Below are positions 1-6,207 of a DNA stretch of 14,466 nucleotides, one piece after another (position 1 is the stretch's first letter; each line of letters starts with the position of its first letter). The notes beneath the pieces are model-generated. The model saw only the letters and a program-made list of their open reading frames with translations. It did no database searches and had not been told where the DNA came from. Position numbers and translations under genes: made by a program. The DNA is taken from NCBI GenBank assembly GCA_050734915.1, contig JBOHUX010000045.1, positions 1-14,466 of the forward strand. The letters run 5' to 3'. Source of the stretch: JBOHUX01 sp050734915. Lineage in GTDB: Bacteria; Chloroflexota; Dormibacteria; Dormibacterales; Dormibacteraceae.

Positions 1-377
1 GCCCCGGCACCCACGGCAACACCTTCGGCGGGAATCCGATCGCGTGTGCCGCCGGCATCGCCACCCTCGACCTCCTGGAGGGGGGCCTGATCGAGAACGC
101 CGCCACGGTCGGCGCAGTCCTCAGGGCCCGGCTCGAGGAGCTCGCCGAGGCGCATCCGGCGGTGTCCGACGTCCGCGGGCTGGGCCTGATGCTGGCCCTG
201 GAGTTCGTCCGTCCGGAGCACGCCTCCGCCCTCGTCACCGCCGCCTTCCGCCGGGGGCTGCTGCTGCTGACGGCGGGAGCCCGAGCTGTGCGGCTGGCTC
301 CGCCCCTCGTGCTCAGCGCGGAGGAGGCGGAGGTGGGCATCGAGATCATCGGAGATTGCCTGGCCGACCTCCGCTAG
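1..377 (+). CDS. Class III aminotransferase, C-terminal part (5' truncated by window)
   Basis: The 5' end lies outside the window; reading begins at base 3 in frame and stops with TAG at 375-377. About 124 residues are visible. They open with PGTHGNTFGGNPIACAAG, which matches the conserved HGxTFGGNPxA segment of fold-type I, PLP-dependent class III aminotransferases (acetylornithine, 4-aminobutyrate and related omega-aminotransferases). The C-terminal small domain follows, with VRGLGLMLALEF and VRLAPPLVLSAEEAEVGI, the usual RGxGLMxGxE and hRhxPPLxhsxEE signatures. The PLP-binding lysine would be upstream and is not seen. The tail cannot separate GabT-like from ArgD-like substrate specificity, so no symbol is given. 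It is on the same strand as the ABC exporter genes, 58 bp away; whether they share a transcript is unclear because a hairpin lies between them. Confidence 0.88.
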   Translation, partial: PGTHGNTFGGNPIACAAGIATLDLLEGGLIENAATVGAVLRARLEELAEAHPAVSDVRGLGLMLALEFVRPEHASALVTAAFRRGLLLLTAGARAVRLAPPLVLSAEEAEVGIEIIGDCLADLR

Positions 378-383
378 GATCGC

Positions 384-409
384 CGGGGGCGGTGCCTGTG
401 CTGTCCCCG
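384..409 (+). terminator. Possible hairpin after aminotransferase stop
   Basis: CGGGGGC (384-390) can pair with GTCCCCG (403-409) through seven pairs including one G-T, around a 12-nt loop. It begins seven bases after the aminotransferase stop codon. No T-tract follows. This is a weak candidate, either a terminator or a 3'-end stabiliser. Confidence 0.3.
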
Positions 410-421
410 AGGCTCGCGAAA

Positions 422-429
422 GGGGGGAG
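422..429 (+). promoter_or_regulatory. Shine-Dalgarno site deciding an ATC start
   Basis: GGGGGAGG lies six bases upstream of ATC 436, an ideal ribosome-binding spacing. No ATG, GTG or TTG is in frame near it. The site is the main reason for placing the ABC ATPase start at a non-standard codon. Confidence 0.6.
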
Positions 430-435
430 GCGAAC

Positions 436-1350
436 ATCGGAACCGGCGCGGCGCTGACGTTCGAGGGCGTCACCAAGGTCTACCGGCGTGGCACGCGCGC
501 GCTGAACGGGATCGACTGCTCGGTCGCCGTCGGCGCCCGCTGCTGCCTGCTGGGGCCGAACGGGGCCGGCAAGAGCACGTGCGTTCGCATCCTGGAGGGG
601 GCGGTGCGGGCCACCGAGGGCCGCGCGACCTTGCTCGGCGCGGAGATCGGGGCGCCCGGCTACATGGATGTCCGGCGGCGCACCGGCGTGGTGCCGCAAT
701 CGCCGGGGATGTATACGGACGTCAGCTGCCTCGAGTACCTGGAGCTGGCCCGCCGGCTCCACCGCGGGGGCGACGTGGCGGCGGCGGTGAGCATGTTCGG
801 GCTGCGGCCCTATCTCCAGACCCGGATGTCGCAGCTCTCCGGCGGCTTCCAACGCCGGATCGTGCTGGCGGCGGCGCTGCTCAGCCGCCCGGAGGTCCTC
901 ATCCTCGACGAGCCGACCGTCGGGCTCGACCCGGTGGCGGCCCACGAGGTGCACGAGTACCTGCGCCGCGCCATGAGCGGTCGCACCACGCTGCTCTGCA
1001 CGCACAACCTGGCCGAGGCGGAGGCCCTCTGCGACGAGGTCGTGATCTTGAGAGAGGGCTCGGTGCTGGTCCACGAACCCCTCGCGAGCCTGCGCGGACG
1101 GTCGCGTCCGCAGCTCCGGCTACGGGCCGGCCAGGGACCGGAGGCACTGATCGCGGCGCTTCGCGCGGCCGGCCACGACGGCGTCGCCGGCGCCGAGGCG
1201 GGGGCCGTGCTGACGCCGATCGAGGACGCCGCCGCCGAGGCGCCCGGCATCCTTCGGGCCCTGATCGGGGCGGGCCTGGACGTCTACGAGTGCCGTCCAC
1301 TCGAGGCGAGCCTCCAGGAGCTCTTCCTGGAAATCGTCAGATGGGGATGA
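436..1350 (+). CDS. ABC-2 type exporter ATP-binding protein, apparent ATC start
   Basis: This is a cytoplasmic ATPase that would energise the permease encoded immediately downstream; the substrate is unknown. About 304 residues: Walker A GPNGAGKST (residues 40-48), signature QLSGGF (about 133-138), Walker B LILDEPTVGLD with D158/E159, and the switch histidine in CTHNL (H190). The C-terminal extension (about residues 215-304) is typical of drug/antibiotic ABC-2 exporter ATPases. The start is unusual: from the in-frame stop at 268-270 to base 604 there is no in-frame ATG, GTG or TTG, yet translation from GTG 604 would lose the Walker A motif. A strong Shine-Dalgarno GGGGGAGG (422-429) lies six bases before ATC at 436, so I place the start there; CTG at 454 is the other option, without a ribosome site. 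A base error turning ATG into ATC is possible. The 3' end overlaps the permease gene. Confidence 0.85.
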   Translation: MGTGAALTFEGVTKVYRRGTRALNGIDCSVAVGARCCLLGPNGAGKSTCVRILEGAVRATEGRATLLGAEIGAPGYMDVRRRTGVVPQSPGMYTDVSCLEYLELARRLHRGGDVAAAVSMFGLRPYLQTRMSQLSGGFQRRIVLAAALLSRPEVLILDEPTVGLDPVAAHEVHEYLRRAMSGRTTLLCTHNLAEAEALCDEVVILREGSVLVHEPLASLRGRSRPQLRLRAGQGPEALIAALRAAGHDGVAGAEAGAVLTPIEDAAAEAPGILRALIGAGLDVYECRPLEASLQELFLEIVRWG

Positions 1351-2081
1351 GCCCCTCCATCCGCCTCCAGGCGGTGGCGGCGATCGCCGGCAAGGAGCTC
1401 CGTCAGGTCCGCCGGAGCCGTTCCGCCCTGCTCTCGGCGATCCTGCTCCCCGCCCTGTTGATGCTCTTCCTGCCCTTCACGGCCACCTCGTTCCCTCCCA
1501 CGGGTGGCGCCCCCGGCCTCACCGGCCCCGGCTCCGCGCAGGGCGCCTCCTTCTCGAAGGCCTCGTTCACGATTCCGCTGTTCATCGCCATGGCAGGGAT
1601 CCTGGCGCCCTCGGTGACCGCCATGCACATGATCATCGCCGAGCGGGAGCAGAGATCGGTGGAGCTCCTGGTCGCCCTCCCCGTCCGCGTGGCGGACATC
1701 CTGGCGGGCAAGCTGGTGGCGGTGCTGGTCACCTCCTCGGCCAGCCTGCTTCCCTTCTTCGCCTTCGACGCCGCCGTGCTCCTCGCCAACCACCTGGCTT
1801 CGCCGGGCTACCTGGCGCTCCTGCTGTTCGTGCTGCTGGCCGCCATCGCCAGCTCCATCGGGATGTCCTTCTTCCTCGCCCTGATGGCGGGGGACAGCCG
1901 CACGTCGCGCAATGTGAGCGGCCTCCTGCTGCTGCCGGACGTGATCCTCACCGGCGTGGTCCTGGGCGCCGTGCCGGGCGTCGCCAAGCTGGTCGCGCTG
2001 GGGCTGGTGCTGCTTGCGATCGGCGTCATCGCCGTCCTGGTCGCGCTCCACTGGCTCACCTTCGAGCGCTTCCTCGAATAG
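1341..2081 (+). CDS. ABC-2 family transporter permease
   Basis: This is an integral membrane partner of the upstream ATPase, forming an exporter of unknown substrate. It has 246 residues and about six predicted membrane helices (roughly 29-46, 76-98, 122-146, 157-182, 193-213 and 216-238). Between helices 2 and 3 lies IIAEREQRSVELLVALPVR followed by GKL, the hallmark cytoplasmic segment of ABC-2 permeases (xAxERExGTxExLLxxPxxxxxxxxGK). A glycine/proline-rich extracytoplasmic loop (about 52-70) precedes helix 2. The start could be ATG 1341 or ATG 1347; the latter gives a classic ATGA overlap with the ATPase stop, so translational coupling is likely either way. The stop codon shares its last base with the GTG of the next gene. 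The frame is open far upstream (from 579), but that part is the shadow of the ATPase gene. Confidence 0.85.
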   Translation: MGMSPSIRLQAVAAIAGKELRQVRRSRSALLSAILLPALLMLFLPFTATSFPPTGGAPGLTGPGSAQGASFSKASFTIPLFIAMAGILAPSVTAMHMIIAEREQRSVELLVALPVRVADILAGKLVAVLVTSSASLLPFFAFDAAVLLANHLASPGYLALLLFVLLAAIASSIGMSFFLALMAGDSRTSRNVSGLLLLPDVILTGVVLGAVPGVAKLVALGLVLLAIGVIAVLVALHWLTFERFLE

Positions 2082-2866
2082 TGCCGGGGGCCGCCCGCCC
2101 CGCCTGGGGCGCCTGGGAGTGGCAGGTGATCGCACCTGAGGCCGAGCCGCCTCACCTCCAGATGGCCCTCGACGAGGTGCTGCTGGAGCGGCTGCGGGCG
2201 GGGGCTCGCGGGCCCACCCTGCGCGTCTGGGAGTGGTCCCAGCCCGCGCTCGTGATCGGATCCCACCAGTCGGTTCGGAACGAGGTGGACACGGAGTGCG
2301 CGGCCGCGGCCGGGTTCACGATCACCCGGCGCATGAGCGGAGGCGGCACCATGCTCGCCGAGCCGGGCCGGACGGTCACCTACTCCATCTACGCCCCGCT
2401 CGCGCTGGTGGCACACCTGAGCCTGGTCGATTCCTTCGCTTTCCTGGATGCCTGGGCGGTGGCCGCGCTCAGGCGGTTGGGTGTGCCCGCCGGCTACCGA
2501 CCGGTCAATGACATCGTCTCCCCCGAGGGCAAGATCGGGGGGGCCGCCCAGGCCCGTCGCGGGACGGCCGTGCTCCACCACACCACCATCGCCCACGCCA
2601 TGGATCCGGACCTCCTCGGCCGCCTGATCCGGATGGGCGCCGAGCGTGTCAACCCGATCGGTGTGCGCAGCGCGGTGCGCCTCGTGACGCCACTCGACCG
2701 CTATCTGGCGATCGGCGCCCACGAGGTGACGGCGTTTCTGTCGGCCGCGTTCGCGGCGGCCGTGCCGGCGCGGCCAGGGGCCATCACCCAGGAGGAGCGG
2801 GCGGCGGCGGCGGCCCTGGCCCGCGAGAAGTACGGCGCCGCGGCCTGGATCGAGCGGCTGCCCTGA
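2081..2866 (+). CDS. Lipoate-protein ligase / octanoyltransferase family protein (LplA-like)
   Basis: It belongs to the BPL/LplA/LipB fold that attaches lipoate or octanoate to lysines of E2 and GcvH proteins. 261 residues. Visible motifs: ALDEVLLERL near the N-terminus (29-38), RRMSGGGT (83-90; family RRxSGGGxVxH), TVTYSIYAP, and VNDIVSPEGKIGGAAQ (142-157) with K151 at the position of the lysine that binds acyl-adenylate in ligases. The RLGV..YRPVNDI arrangement is standard. Only one cysteine (C73) is present and it lies in the N-terminal part, so a LipM-type catalytic cysteine is not obvious and an ATP-dependent ligase is slightly favoured; this is inference. GTG 2081 overlaps the permease TAG by one base, which implies coupled translation, although no functional link with an exporter is obvious. 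The last about 45 residues are alanine-rich and variable. Confidence 0.82.
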   Translation: MPGAARPAWGAWEWQVIAPEAEPPHLQMALDEVLLERLRAGARGPTLRVWEWSQPALVIGSHQSVRNEVDTECAAAAGFTITRRMSGGGTMLAEPGRTVTYSIYAPLALVAHLSLVDSFAFLDAWAVAALRRLGVPAGYRPVNDIVSPEGKIGGAAQARRGTAVLHHTTIAHAMDPDLLGRLIRMGAERVNPIGVRSAVRLVTPLDRYLAIGAHEVTAFLSAAFAAAVPARPGAITQEERAAAAALAREKYGAAAWIERLP

Positions 2867-2967
2867 CCCGCTCCGGCAGTGGGATGAGCCAGGGCGCCGA
2901 AGCCTGCGGTGGCCAGGAGACCCCTACCGGCGTCCCGCGAGATCGCCAGATCTCGTGGGGCAAGGAC
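2867..2967. other. Convergent intergenic region
   Basis: A gap of 101 bp separates the lipoate-ligase-like gene (plus) from the ComB-family gene (minus). Apart from the strong hairpin at 2934-2959 I see no gene, tRNA or repeat. Confidence 0.6.
2934..2959. terminator. Strong hairpin between convergent genes
   Basis: CCCGCGAGATC (2934-2944) pairs with GATCTCGTGGG (2949-2959): 11 pairs including one G-T, with a four-base GCCA loop. It lies nine bases beyond the minus-strand ComB-family stop and 68 bases beyond the plus-strand stop. There is no T-tract on either strand. It probably serves as a bidirectional terminator of the hairpin-only kind, or as a 3'-end stabiliser. Confidence 0.55.
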
Positions 2968-3657
2968 TCACCGCAGGGCGCGAAGGCGGAGCAGGCCACC
3001 CTCGCGGGTCACCGGCATCGCGAACTGGAAGACGTCCGGCCGGAGGGAGAGCTCGAGGTCGCCGGGCGGGAAGCCCGGCCAGCCGCCGGCCATCACCCGG
3101 CGGTAGCGGTCCGAGGCGCGGAGCGGCGCCAGCAGCCGTTGGAGGGCGGCCTGGTCGGGGGGCCGGTCCGCCAGGAGCCCCTCCATGTAGATGCCGCAGG
3201 CACGGTCCTCGACCTGGCCCGCATCTTCGCCCATGGCGACCATGGTCACCGACTCACATCTCCGCCGGGCGATCTCGCGCGCCGTCGCTGAGGCGACGAC
3301 CAGGCTGGCCGCCAGGATCGCGCCCGCCGACCTCGCCGCGACCACGCCCTGGGTGCCGGCGCTGGTGCGCTGGATGAGAGTGCGCCCCCTGAGGTCGGCG
3401 GCGCGGATCTGGGTCGGCGAGTTGCTGATCTCGATGCCGGGGACGGGGAGGCCCTCGACCTCCGCGGACACGACCGCGTCCGGAAGCCCGGCGGCGAGCG
3501 TGAGGGCCTCGTCCACGGTCGCCACGAGCAGGCACTCCCGGGCTCCCCCGGCGAGCGCGTGGGCGGCGACCGTGAAGGCCCGCAGGACGTCGATGACGAC
3601 GACCAGGCCGCGCGCCTGCCGCGCCCCCTCGACCCCGCTCGCGTGGAGGACCCTCAT
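2968..3657 (-). CDS. ComB-family 2-phosphosulfolactate phosphatase
   Basis: The ComB family are Mg-dependent phosphatases that convert 2-phosphosulfolactate to sulfolactate, a step of coenzyme M synthesis in methanogens; in other bacteria the physiological role is often unknown. 229 residues, near the usual family length. Visible family motifs: VVVIDVLRAFT (19-29), EVEGLPVPGIEISNSP (66-81; family GExxGxxxxGxxxGNSP), RTSAGTQG (97-104; family TTNGT), SATAREIA (123-130) and VAMGEDAGQVEDRACG (140-155), with the acidic pair E150/D151. The start at ATG 3657 fits because the IDVLRA strand begins about 20 residues in, as in relatives. The gene is divergent from the cupin gene across only 42 bp. The neighbours do not reveal a sulfolactate or coenzyme M pathway, so the true substrate is open. 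Confidence 0.82.
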   Translation of the reverse strand: MRVLHASGVEGARQARGLVVVIDVLRAFTVAAHALAGGARECLLVATVDEALTLAAGLPDAVVSAEVEGLPVPGIEISNSPTQIRAADLRGRTLIQRTSAGTQGVVAARSAGAILAASLVVASATAREIARRRCESVTMVAMGEDAGQVEDRACGIYMEGLLADRPPDQAALQRLLAPLRASDRYRRVMAGGWPGFPPGDLELSLRPDVFQFAMPVTREGGLLRLRALR

Positions 3658-3686
3658 CGGGGATCACCCATTCCGGAAAGGTTAGG

Positions 3687-3692
3687 GACAAT
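3687..3692 (+). promoter_or_regulatory. Possible -10 element for cupin gene
   Basis: GACAAT at 3687-3692 sits seven bases before GTG 3700, a spacing that would make the cupin mRNA leaderless. No convincing -35 is seen. Weak on its own; it gains weight from the same arrangement at other genes here. Confidence 0.3.
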
Positions 3693-3699
3693 ACCAGCG

Positions 3700-4050
3700 G
3701 TGGAGCCGCGAGCCTTCGGGTGGGAGCAGATCGGCGACTGCGGCGCCATGCGCGTCGTGGGCCTGCGGCTGGAGCCGGGCCAGCACGTCCCCGAGCACCG
3801 CAACGCCATTCCGGTGGTGGTGATCGTCACCCAGGGCCGTCTCGGCTACAGCGAGGGAGACCTGCGCGGCTCGGTGGGCGCGGGGGAGATGCTCCTCATC
3901 AATCCCGGTGAGCGCCACACCTACTGGGCGGACGAGCCGGCGGCGGCGTACCTCGTCTTCGCCGGCCTGCCCGGGGTGCGGGCGCGGCGGTGGACCCTGC
4001 GCGCGCGGCCCGAGCCGCCGCTCGCCGGCCCCGGCCCCGGCCCCGGTTGA
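3700..4050 (+). CDS. Small single-domain cupin protein
   Basis: 116 residues forming one conserved beta-barrel cupin domain. LEPGQHVPEHRNAIPVVVIVTQG holds motif 1 in a modified form, with H29 and H33 instead of the usual HxH; GEMLLINPGERHTYW (62-76) is motif 2 with P69, G70 and H73. Metal binding is plausible but one ligand spacing is atypical. Such proteins can be dioxygenases, isomerases or small-molecule sensors, and the exact role cannot be given. I chose GTG 3700 because the cupin domain begins shortly after it and because upstream in-frame starts (to 3559) would run antisense through the ComB-family gene. The C-terminus ends in PLAGPGPGPG, encoded by three tandem GGCCCC units, and may be unstructured. 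It may share a divergent control region with the ComB-family gene. Confidence 0.7.
   Translation: MEPRAFGWEQIGDCGAMRVVGLRLEPGQHVPEHRNAIPVVVIVTQGRLGYSEGDLRGSVGAGEMLLINPGERHTYWADEPAAAYLVFAGLPGVRARRWTLRARPEPPLAGPGPGPG
4027..4044 (+). repeat. Tandem GGCCCC x3
   Basis: Three perfect copies of the hexamer GGCCCC encode the terminal Gly-Pro repeats of the cupin protein. Copy number could vary by slippage without changing frame. Confidence 0.6.
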
Positions 4051-4087
4051 CGCAAAAGACCGCGGGCCCGGTCTCCCGATGAGCGTG

Positions 4088-4116
4088 TTGGCGTCTCCGC
4101 GCCCTTCGCGTAGCCT
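4088..4116 (+). promoter_or_regulatory. Promoter of the YihY-family gene, leaderless
   Basis: TTGGCG (4088-4093) and TAGCCT (4111-4116) are separated by exactly 17 bases. The -10 ends seven bases before the A of ATG 4124, which predicts a transcript starting on the start codon itself. This supports ATG 4124 over ATG 4079, which would lie upstream of the promoter. Confidence 0.55.
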
Positions 4117-4123
4117 GATACCG

Positions 4124-4963
4124 ATGAGGGAGCGGTTGACCCGCCTGGTCGAGCGCGCCAGGCGGACCGGCCCCGTCCGGCTCGCGATGCGGTATGGCGA
4201 CAGCCACGCGGGCAACTACGCGTCCGGGCTCGCCTTCAACGCCTTCCTCTCCATGTTCCCGCTCATCCTCGGCCTGCTCACCATCGTCGGGCTCCTGCTC
4301 GGAAACCTCCGAGTGCAGACGAGGATCCAGCAGATCCTCTTCGCCGGCTTCTCGCCCTCGAACCAGGCCACCATCAACGCGGCGCTGACCGGATTCCACC
4401 GGCACGCCGGCGTCTTCGGGCTGGTTGCCATTCTGGGCCTGATCTGGACCGGGATCGGATTCTTCGGCTCCATGGAATTCGCCTTCGATCAGATCCACGA
4501 CGTCAAGGGCCGCGACTTCATCCATCAGAAGGTGATGGGGGTGATCATGATGGCCGTCTTCCTGGCCGGCATCCTGATCTCGGTCGGGGCCAGCGCGGCG
4601 GTGGCCTTCCTGCCCGCGGTGCCGTTCCTGGGCGTGCTGGTCGGCTGGGCGGCCCTGACCGGCCTTCTGGTCTCCATCTACGTGGTCGTCCCCAACGTCC
4701 GGGTGCGGGTGGCCGAGGTCTGGCCGGGGGCACTCCTGGCGGGGTTGCTGATCGAGGTCCTGACGCTGGTCTTCCCCCTCTACGCCAAGCACGCCGGCGG
4801 CGCCAACACCTACGGAGCCACCTTCGCGCTCTTCTTCCTGCTCGCCGGCTGGCTCTACCTGCTGAGCCAGTTCCTGCTGCTGGGGCTGGTCCTCAATCGG
4901 CTGCTGGTGGGCGATCGCCCGCGCCTGCGAGTGCTCTCCTCCGGGAAGGAGGACTCCGCCTAG
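4124..4963 (+). CDS. YihY/virulence factor BrkB family inner-membrane protein
   Basis: 279 residues with about six predicted membrane helices (near 36-60, 94-117, 137-163, 167-190, 202-222 and 230-260). The family signatures are clear: YASGLAFNAFLSMFPLILGL near the N-terminus (family xxxAAxaFyxllSlfPlllxl), the VPNVRVRVAEVWPGALLAG segment (188-206; family yrxxPxxxxxxxxxxPGAxxa), and NTYGATFALFFLLAGWLYL (228-246; family YGAlgaxixlllWlYl). Members were once called ribonuclease BN by mistake; the molecular function is not established. The basic N-terminus (first 20 residues) should be cytoplasmic. ATG 4079 is in frame, but the well-spaced promoter between the two ATGs favours 4124. It is monocistronic and convergent with the next gene, with a hairpin between them. 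Confidence 0.85.
   Translation: MRERLTRLVERARRTGPVRLAMRYGDSHAGNYASGLAFNAFLSMFPLILGLLTIVGLLLGNLRVQTRIQQILFAGFSPSNQATINAALTGFHRHAGVFGLVAILGLIWTGIGFFGSMEFAFDQIHDVKGRDFIHQKVMGVIMMAVFLAGILISVGASAAVAFLPAVPFLGVLVGWAALTGLLVSIYVVVPNVRVRVAEVWPGALLAGLLIEVLTLVFPLYAKHAGGANTYGATFALFFLLAGWLYLLSQFLLLGLVLNRLLVGDRPRLRVLSSGKEDSA
4937..4953 (+). repeat. Small inverted repeat inside 3' end of yihY-like gene
   Basis: TCCTCC (4937-4942) and GGAGGA (4948-4953) form a six-pair stem with a five-base loop, just ahead of the stronger hairpin at 4973-4989. It may be chance in coding sequence. Confidence 0.3.
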
Positions 4964-4972
4964 CCTAGCAGC

Positions 4973-4989
4973 CGGGCGCTCAGCGCCCG
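4973..4989. terminator. Hairpin at convergent junction, stop codon in loop
   Basis: CGGGCGC (4973-4979) and GCGCCCG (4983-4989) form a perfect seven-pair stem. The three-base loop TCA (4980-4982) is the minus-strand TGA stop of the zinc-ribbon/GGDEF-like gene. It lies nine bases after the YihY stop. No T-tract follows on either strand. It is probably a shared bidirectional terminator. Confidence 0.55.
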
Positions 4990-5609
4990 AGCAGTTCGGG
5001 GCGGCCGGTGCGAAGGCTGCGGCCGGCGGCCTCGATGACCGCCCCCGCCCGGAAGCGCTGGGCGGGCCGGATGCAGACCAGCCCCACGCTGGCGGCGCCG
5101 CCGATCGGGTCGAGCGCGCCGTTGACGGCGTTGAGGACGCGGCCGGCCGCGTGCGCGGTCCCCGTCATGTCCGTGTCCGGCAGCAGCGCCAGCAGCTGGG
5201 GCGGGCGCCGGGTGAGGACTCCGGGGGTGTCCACGTCCCGCAGCGTGCGGGCGACGGCGGCCGCCATCGCCTTGAGGCAGTCCTCGCAGTCGGGCTGGGC
5301 CTCCGCCCCGCTCTCGGCTCGCGGGGACGCGGCAGCGACGACTCCGTTCTGGCTCTCGACCAGGAGCACTCCCAGGGGGCGTCCATAGCGATGCGCGCGG
5401 GCCAGCTCGTCCTCCAGCACGGGTCGGATGAACCGGTCGTTGAAGAGTCCCGTGGTGCGGTCCACGATGTGGAGGGGCTGGGCGTCGGGGTCGTCGATGC
5501 GGATCCCGCAGGCAGGGCAGAAGACGGCACCGGCGGGGAGCGCCGCGGCGCAGCCGGGGCAGGGCTCGGCGTCGCGGGGGCGGCGACGGATCATGTCGCC
5601 TAGCGGCAT
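4980..5609 (-). CDS. Zinc-ribbon protein with degenerate GGDEF-like domain
   Basis: 209 residues from ATG 5609. An N-terminal zinc ribbon has CPGC (17-20) and CPAC (31-34), i.e. CxxC-x10-CxxC. From residue 50, DRTTGLFNDRFIRPVLEDEL, ARAHRYGRPLGVLLVE, then LLALLPDTD and GTAHAAGRVLNAV, then AASVGL reproduce the order of a GGDEF domain (DxLTGLxN, RAxR, hhllPxTd, GxAxxaaeR, SxGhA). The signature GG(D/E)EF position reads RRPPQL (134-139) and the metal-binding aspartate of the first strand appears as E85, so diguanylate cyclase activity is very unlikely. A second CxxC (C108, C111) sits in the middle of the domain. I infer a regulatory or scaffolding pseudoenzyme. The frame is open to 5756, but that N-terminal extension is low-complexity and ignores the conserved-looking start. 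ATG 5609 follows a TAGGAT element by ten bases. Confidence 0.6.
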   Translation of the reverse strand: MPLGDMIRRRPRDAEPCPGCAAALPAGAVFCPACGIRIDDPDAQPLHIVDRTTGLFNDRFIRPVLEDELARAHRYGRPLGVLLVESQNGVVAAASPRAESGAEAQPDCEDCLKAMAAAVARTLRDVDTPGVLTRRPPQLLALLPDTDMTGTAHAAGRVLNAVNGALDPIGGAASVGLVCIRPAQRFRAGAVIEAAGRSLRTGRPELLGR

Positions 5610-5619
5610 TGCGGGAACG

Positions 5620-5625
5620 ATCCTA
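5620..5625 (-). promoter_or_regulatory. Possible -10 element for zinc-ribbon/GGDEF-like gene
   Basis: On the minus strand TAGGAT (5625 to 5620) is ten bases upstream of ATG 5609. It would give a leader of only two to four bases. No good -35 is visible. Confidence 0.4.
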
Positions 5626-5771
5626 TCAGGGCCCGGCGAATCGGGATGCCGGCTCGCGCGGGCTTTCAGGACGGGGAGGCTGCGGCCCGGGGACGGTGAG
5701 CCGCCGGGAGAGGCGTCCACGGGGGGGAGGATGCCGGGCCCGCGGGCGCGCCCCATCCGGTCTCGCGGACC

Positions 5772-5788
5772 GGGCGGCGCTGCCGCCC
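5772..5788 (-). terminator. Hairpin after HxlR gene
   Basis: GGGCGGC (5772-5778) and GCCGCCC (5782-5788) form a perfect seven-pair stem with a three-base loop, seven bases beyond the HxlR stop codon on the minus strand. There is no T-tract. It probably ends or stabilises the HxlR transcript. Confidence 0.5.
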
Positions 5789-5795
5789 AGGCACC

Positions 5796-6134
5796 TCAGC
5801 TCGCCGCGGCACTGACGGCCGGGGTGAGCCAGGCTTCCGCCCAGTCGGTGACGGAGGCGACCACCGGCTCCAGGGCGCGCCCACGGGCGGTCAGGCGGTA
5901 GCTGACGCGGACCGGCGGTCCGGGGTCGACCAGACGCTCCACGATGCCCTGCGACTCCAGCTCCCGAAGGCGTTCGGTGAGGACGCGATCACTGATCCCG
6001 GGGATGCCGAGCAGCAGGTGATTGAATCGGACGGGGCCCTTGAGGAGCGCGCGGACGACGGCGCCGCTCCAGCGCTTGCCCACCAGCTCGATGGCCCTCT
6101 GAAACGGTCCGCTGTAGTCCACCGCCCCCCCCAC
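5796..6134 (-). CDS. HxlR-family winged-helix transcriptional regulator
   Basis: 112 residues, typical for this DNA-binding family. Visible: FQRAIELVGKRWSGAVVRAL (11-30; family hGgkWxxxIlxxL), GPVRFNHLL and IPGISDRVLTERLRELESQG (44-63), which is the recognition helix-turn-helix, then the wing PVRVSYRLTARGRAL (74-88; family PxxVeYxLTxxGxxL), and a C-terminal dimerisation helix containing SVTDWAEAW. The conserved N-terminal cysteine of redox-sensing HxlR/HypR-type members is absent, so thiol sensing is unlikely. Start choice: GTG 6134 lies eight bases after a TAGAAT element; TTG 6143 overlaps that element and GTG 6122 is also possible. The target is unknown; the divergent glycosyltransferase gene, the downstream GGDEF-like gene, or its own promoter are candidates. 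Confidence 0.82.
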   Translation of the reverse strand: MGGAVDYSGPFQRAIELVGKRWSGAVVRALLKGPVRFNHLLLGIPGISDRVLTERLRELESQGIVERLVDPGPPVRVSYRLTARGRALEPVVASVTDWAEAWLTPAVSAAAS

Positions 6135-6142
6135 GGGCGACA

Positions 6143-6148
6143 ATTCTA
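6143..6148 (-). promoter_or_regulatory. -10 element of HxlR gene
   Basis: TAGAAT on the minus strand (6148 to 6143), five of six matches to TATAAT, ends eight bases before GTG 6134. This predicts a leaderless or nearly leaderless mRNA. No clear -35 is seen. Confidence 0.5.
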
Positions 6149-6207
6149 GGGGGTTCCGCCGCCGTCATCCACCACCAAGTTGCCCGGCCCGCCGACACAC
6201 TTCGACC

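Larger units (their letters stand above)
5610..5795. other. Intergenic region between two minus-strand genes
   Basis: 186 bp between the HxlR stop and the start of the zinc-ribbon/GGDEF-like gene. It holds a hairpin (5772-5788) and a -10-like element (5620-5625), suggesting separate transcription units. Otherwise I see nothing. Confidence 0.5.

Noticed and set aside
579..1340. Upstream extension of the ABC-2 permease frame
   Set aside because: This part overlaps the ATPase gene in another frame and is Arg/Gly-rich; the membrane protein begins naturally at 1341/1347.
2867..2967. Possible small RNA or tRNA in the convergent gap
   Set aside because: Only one hairpin is present; no cloverleaf or T-loop-like GTTCRA sequence is seen.
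3559..3699. N-terminal extension of the cupin to ATG 3559
   Set aside because: It would run antisense through the 5' end of the ComB-family gene and encodes no cupin sequence; GTG 3700 fits the domain boundary.
4027..4044. GGCCCC triplet repeat as a regulatory or CRISPR-like repeat
   Set aside because: It is in-frame coding sequence for a Gly-Pro tail, with no spacers.
5610..5756. N-terminal extension of the zinc-ribbon/GGDEF-like protein
   Set aside because: Proline/glycine/arginine-rich, no domain, and it would include the -10-like element; ATG 5609 is more natural.
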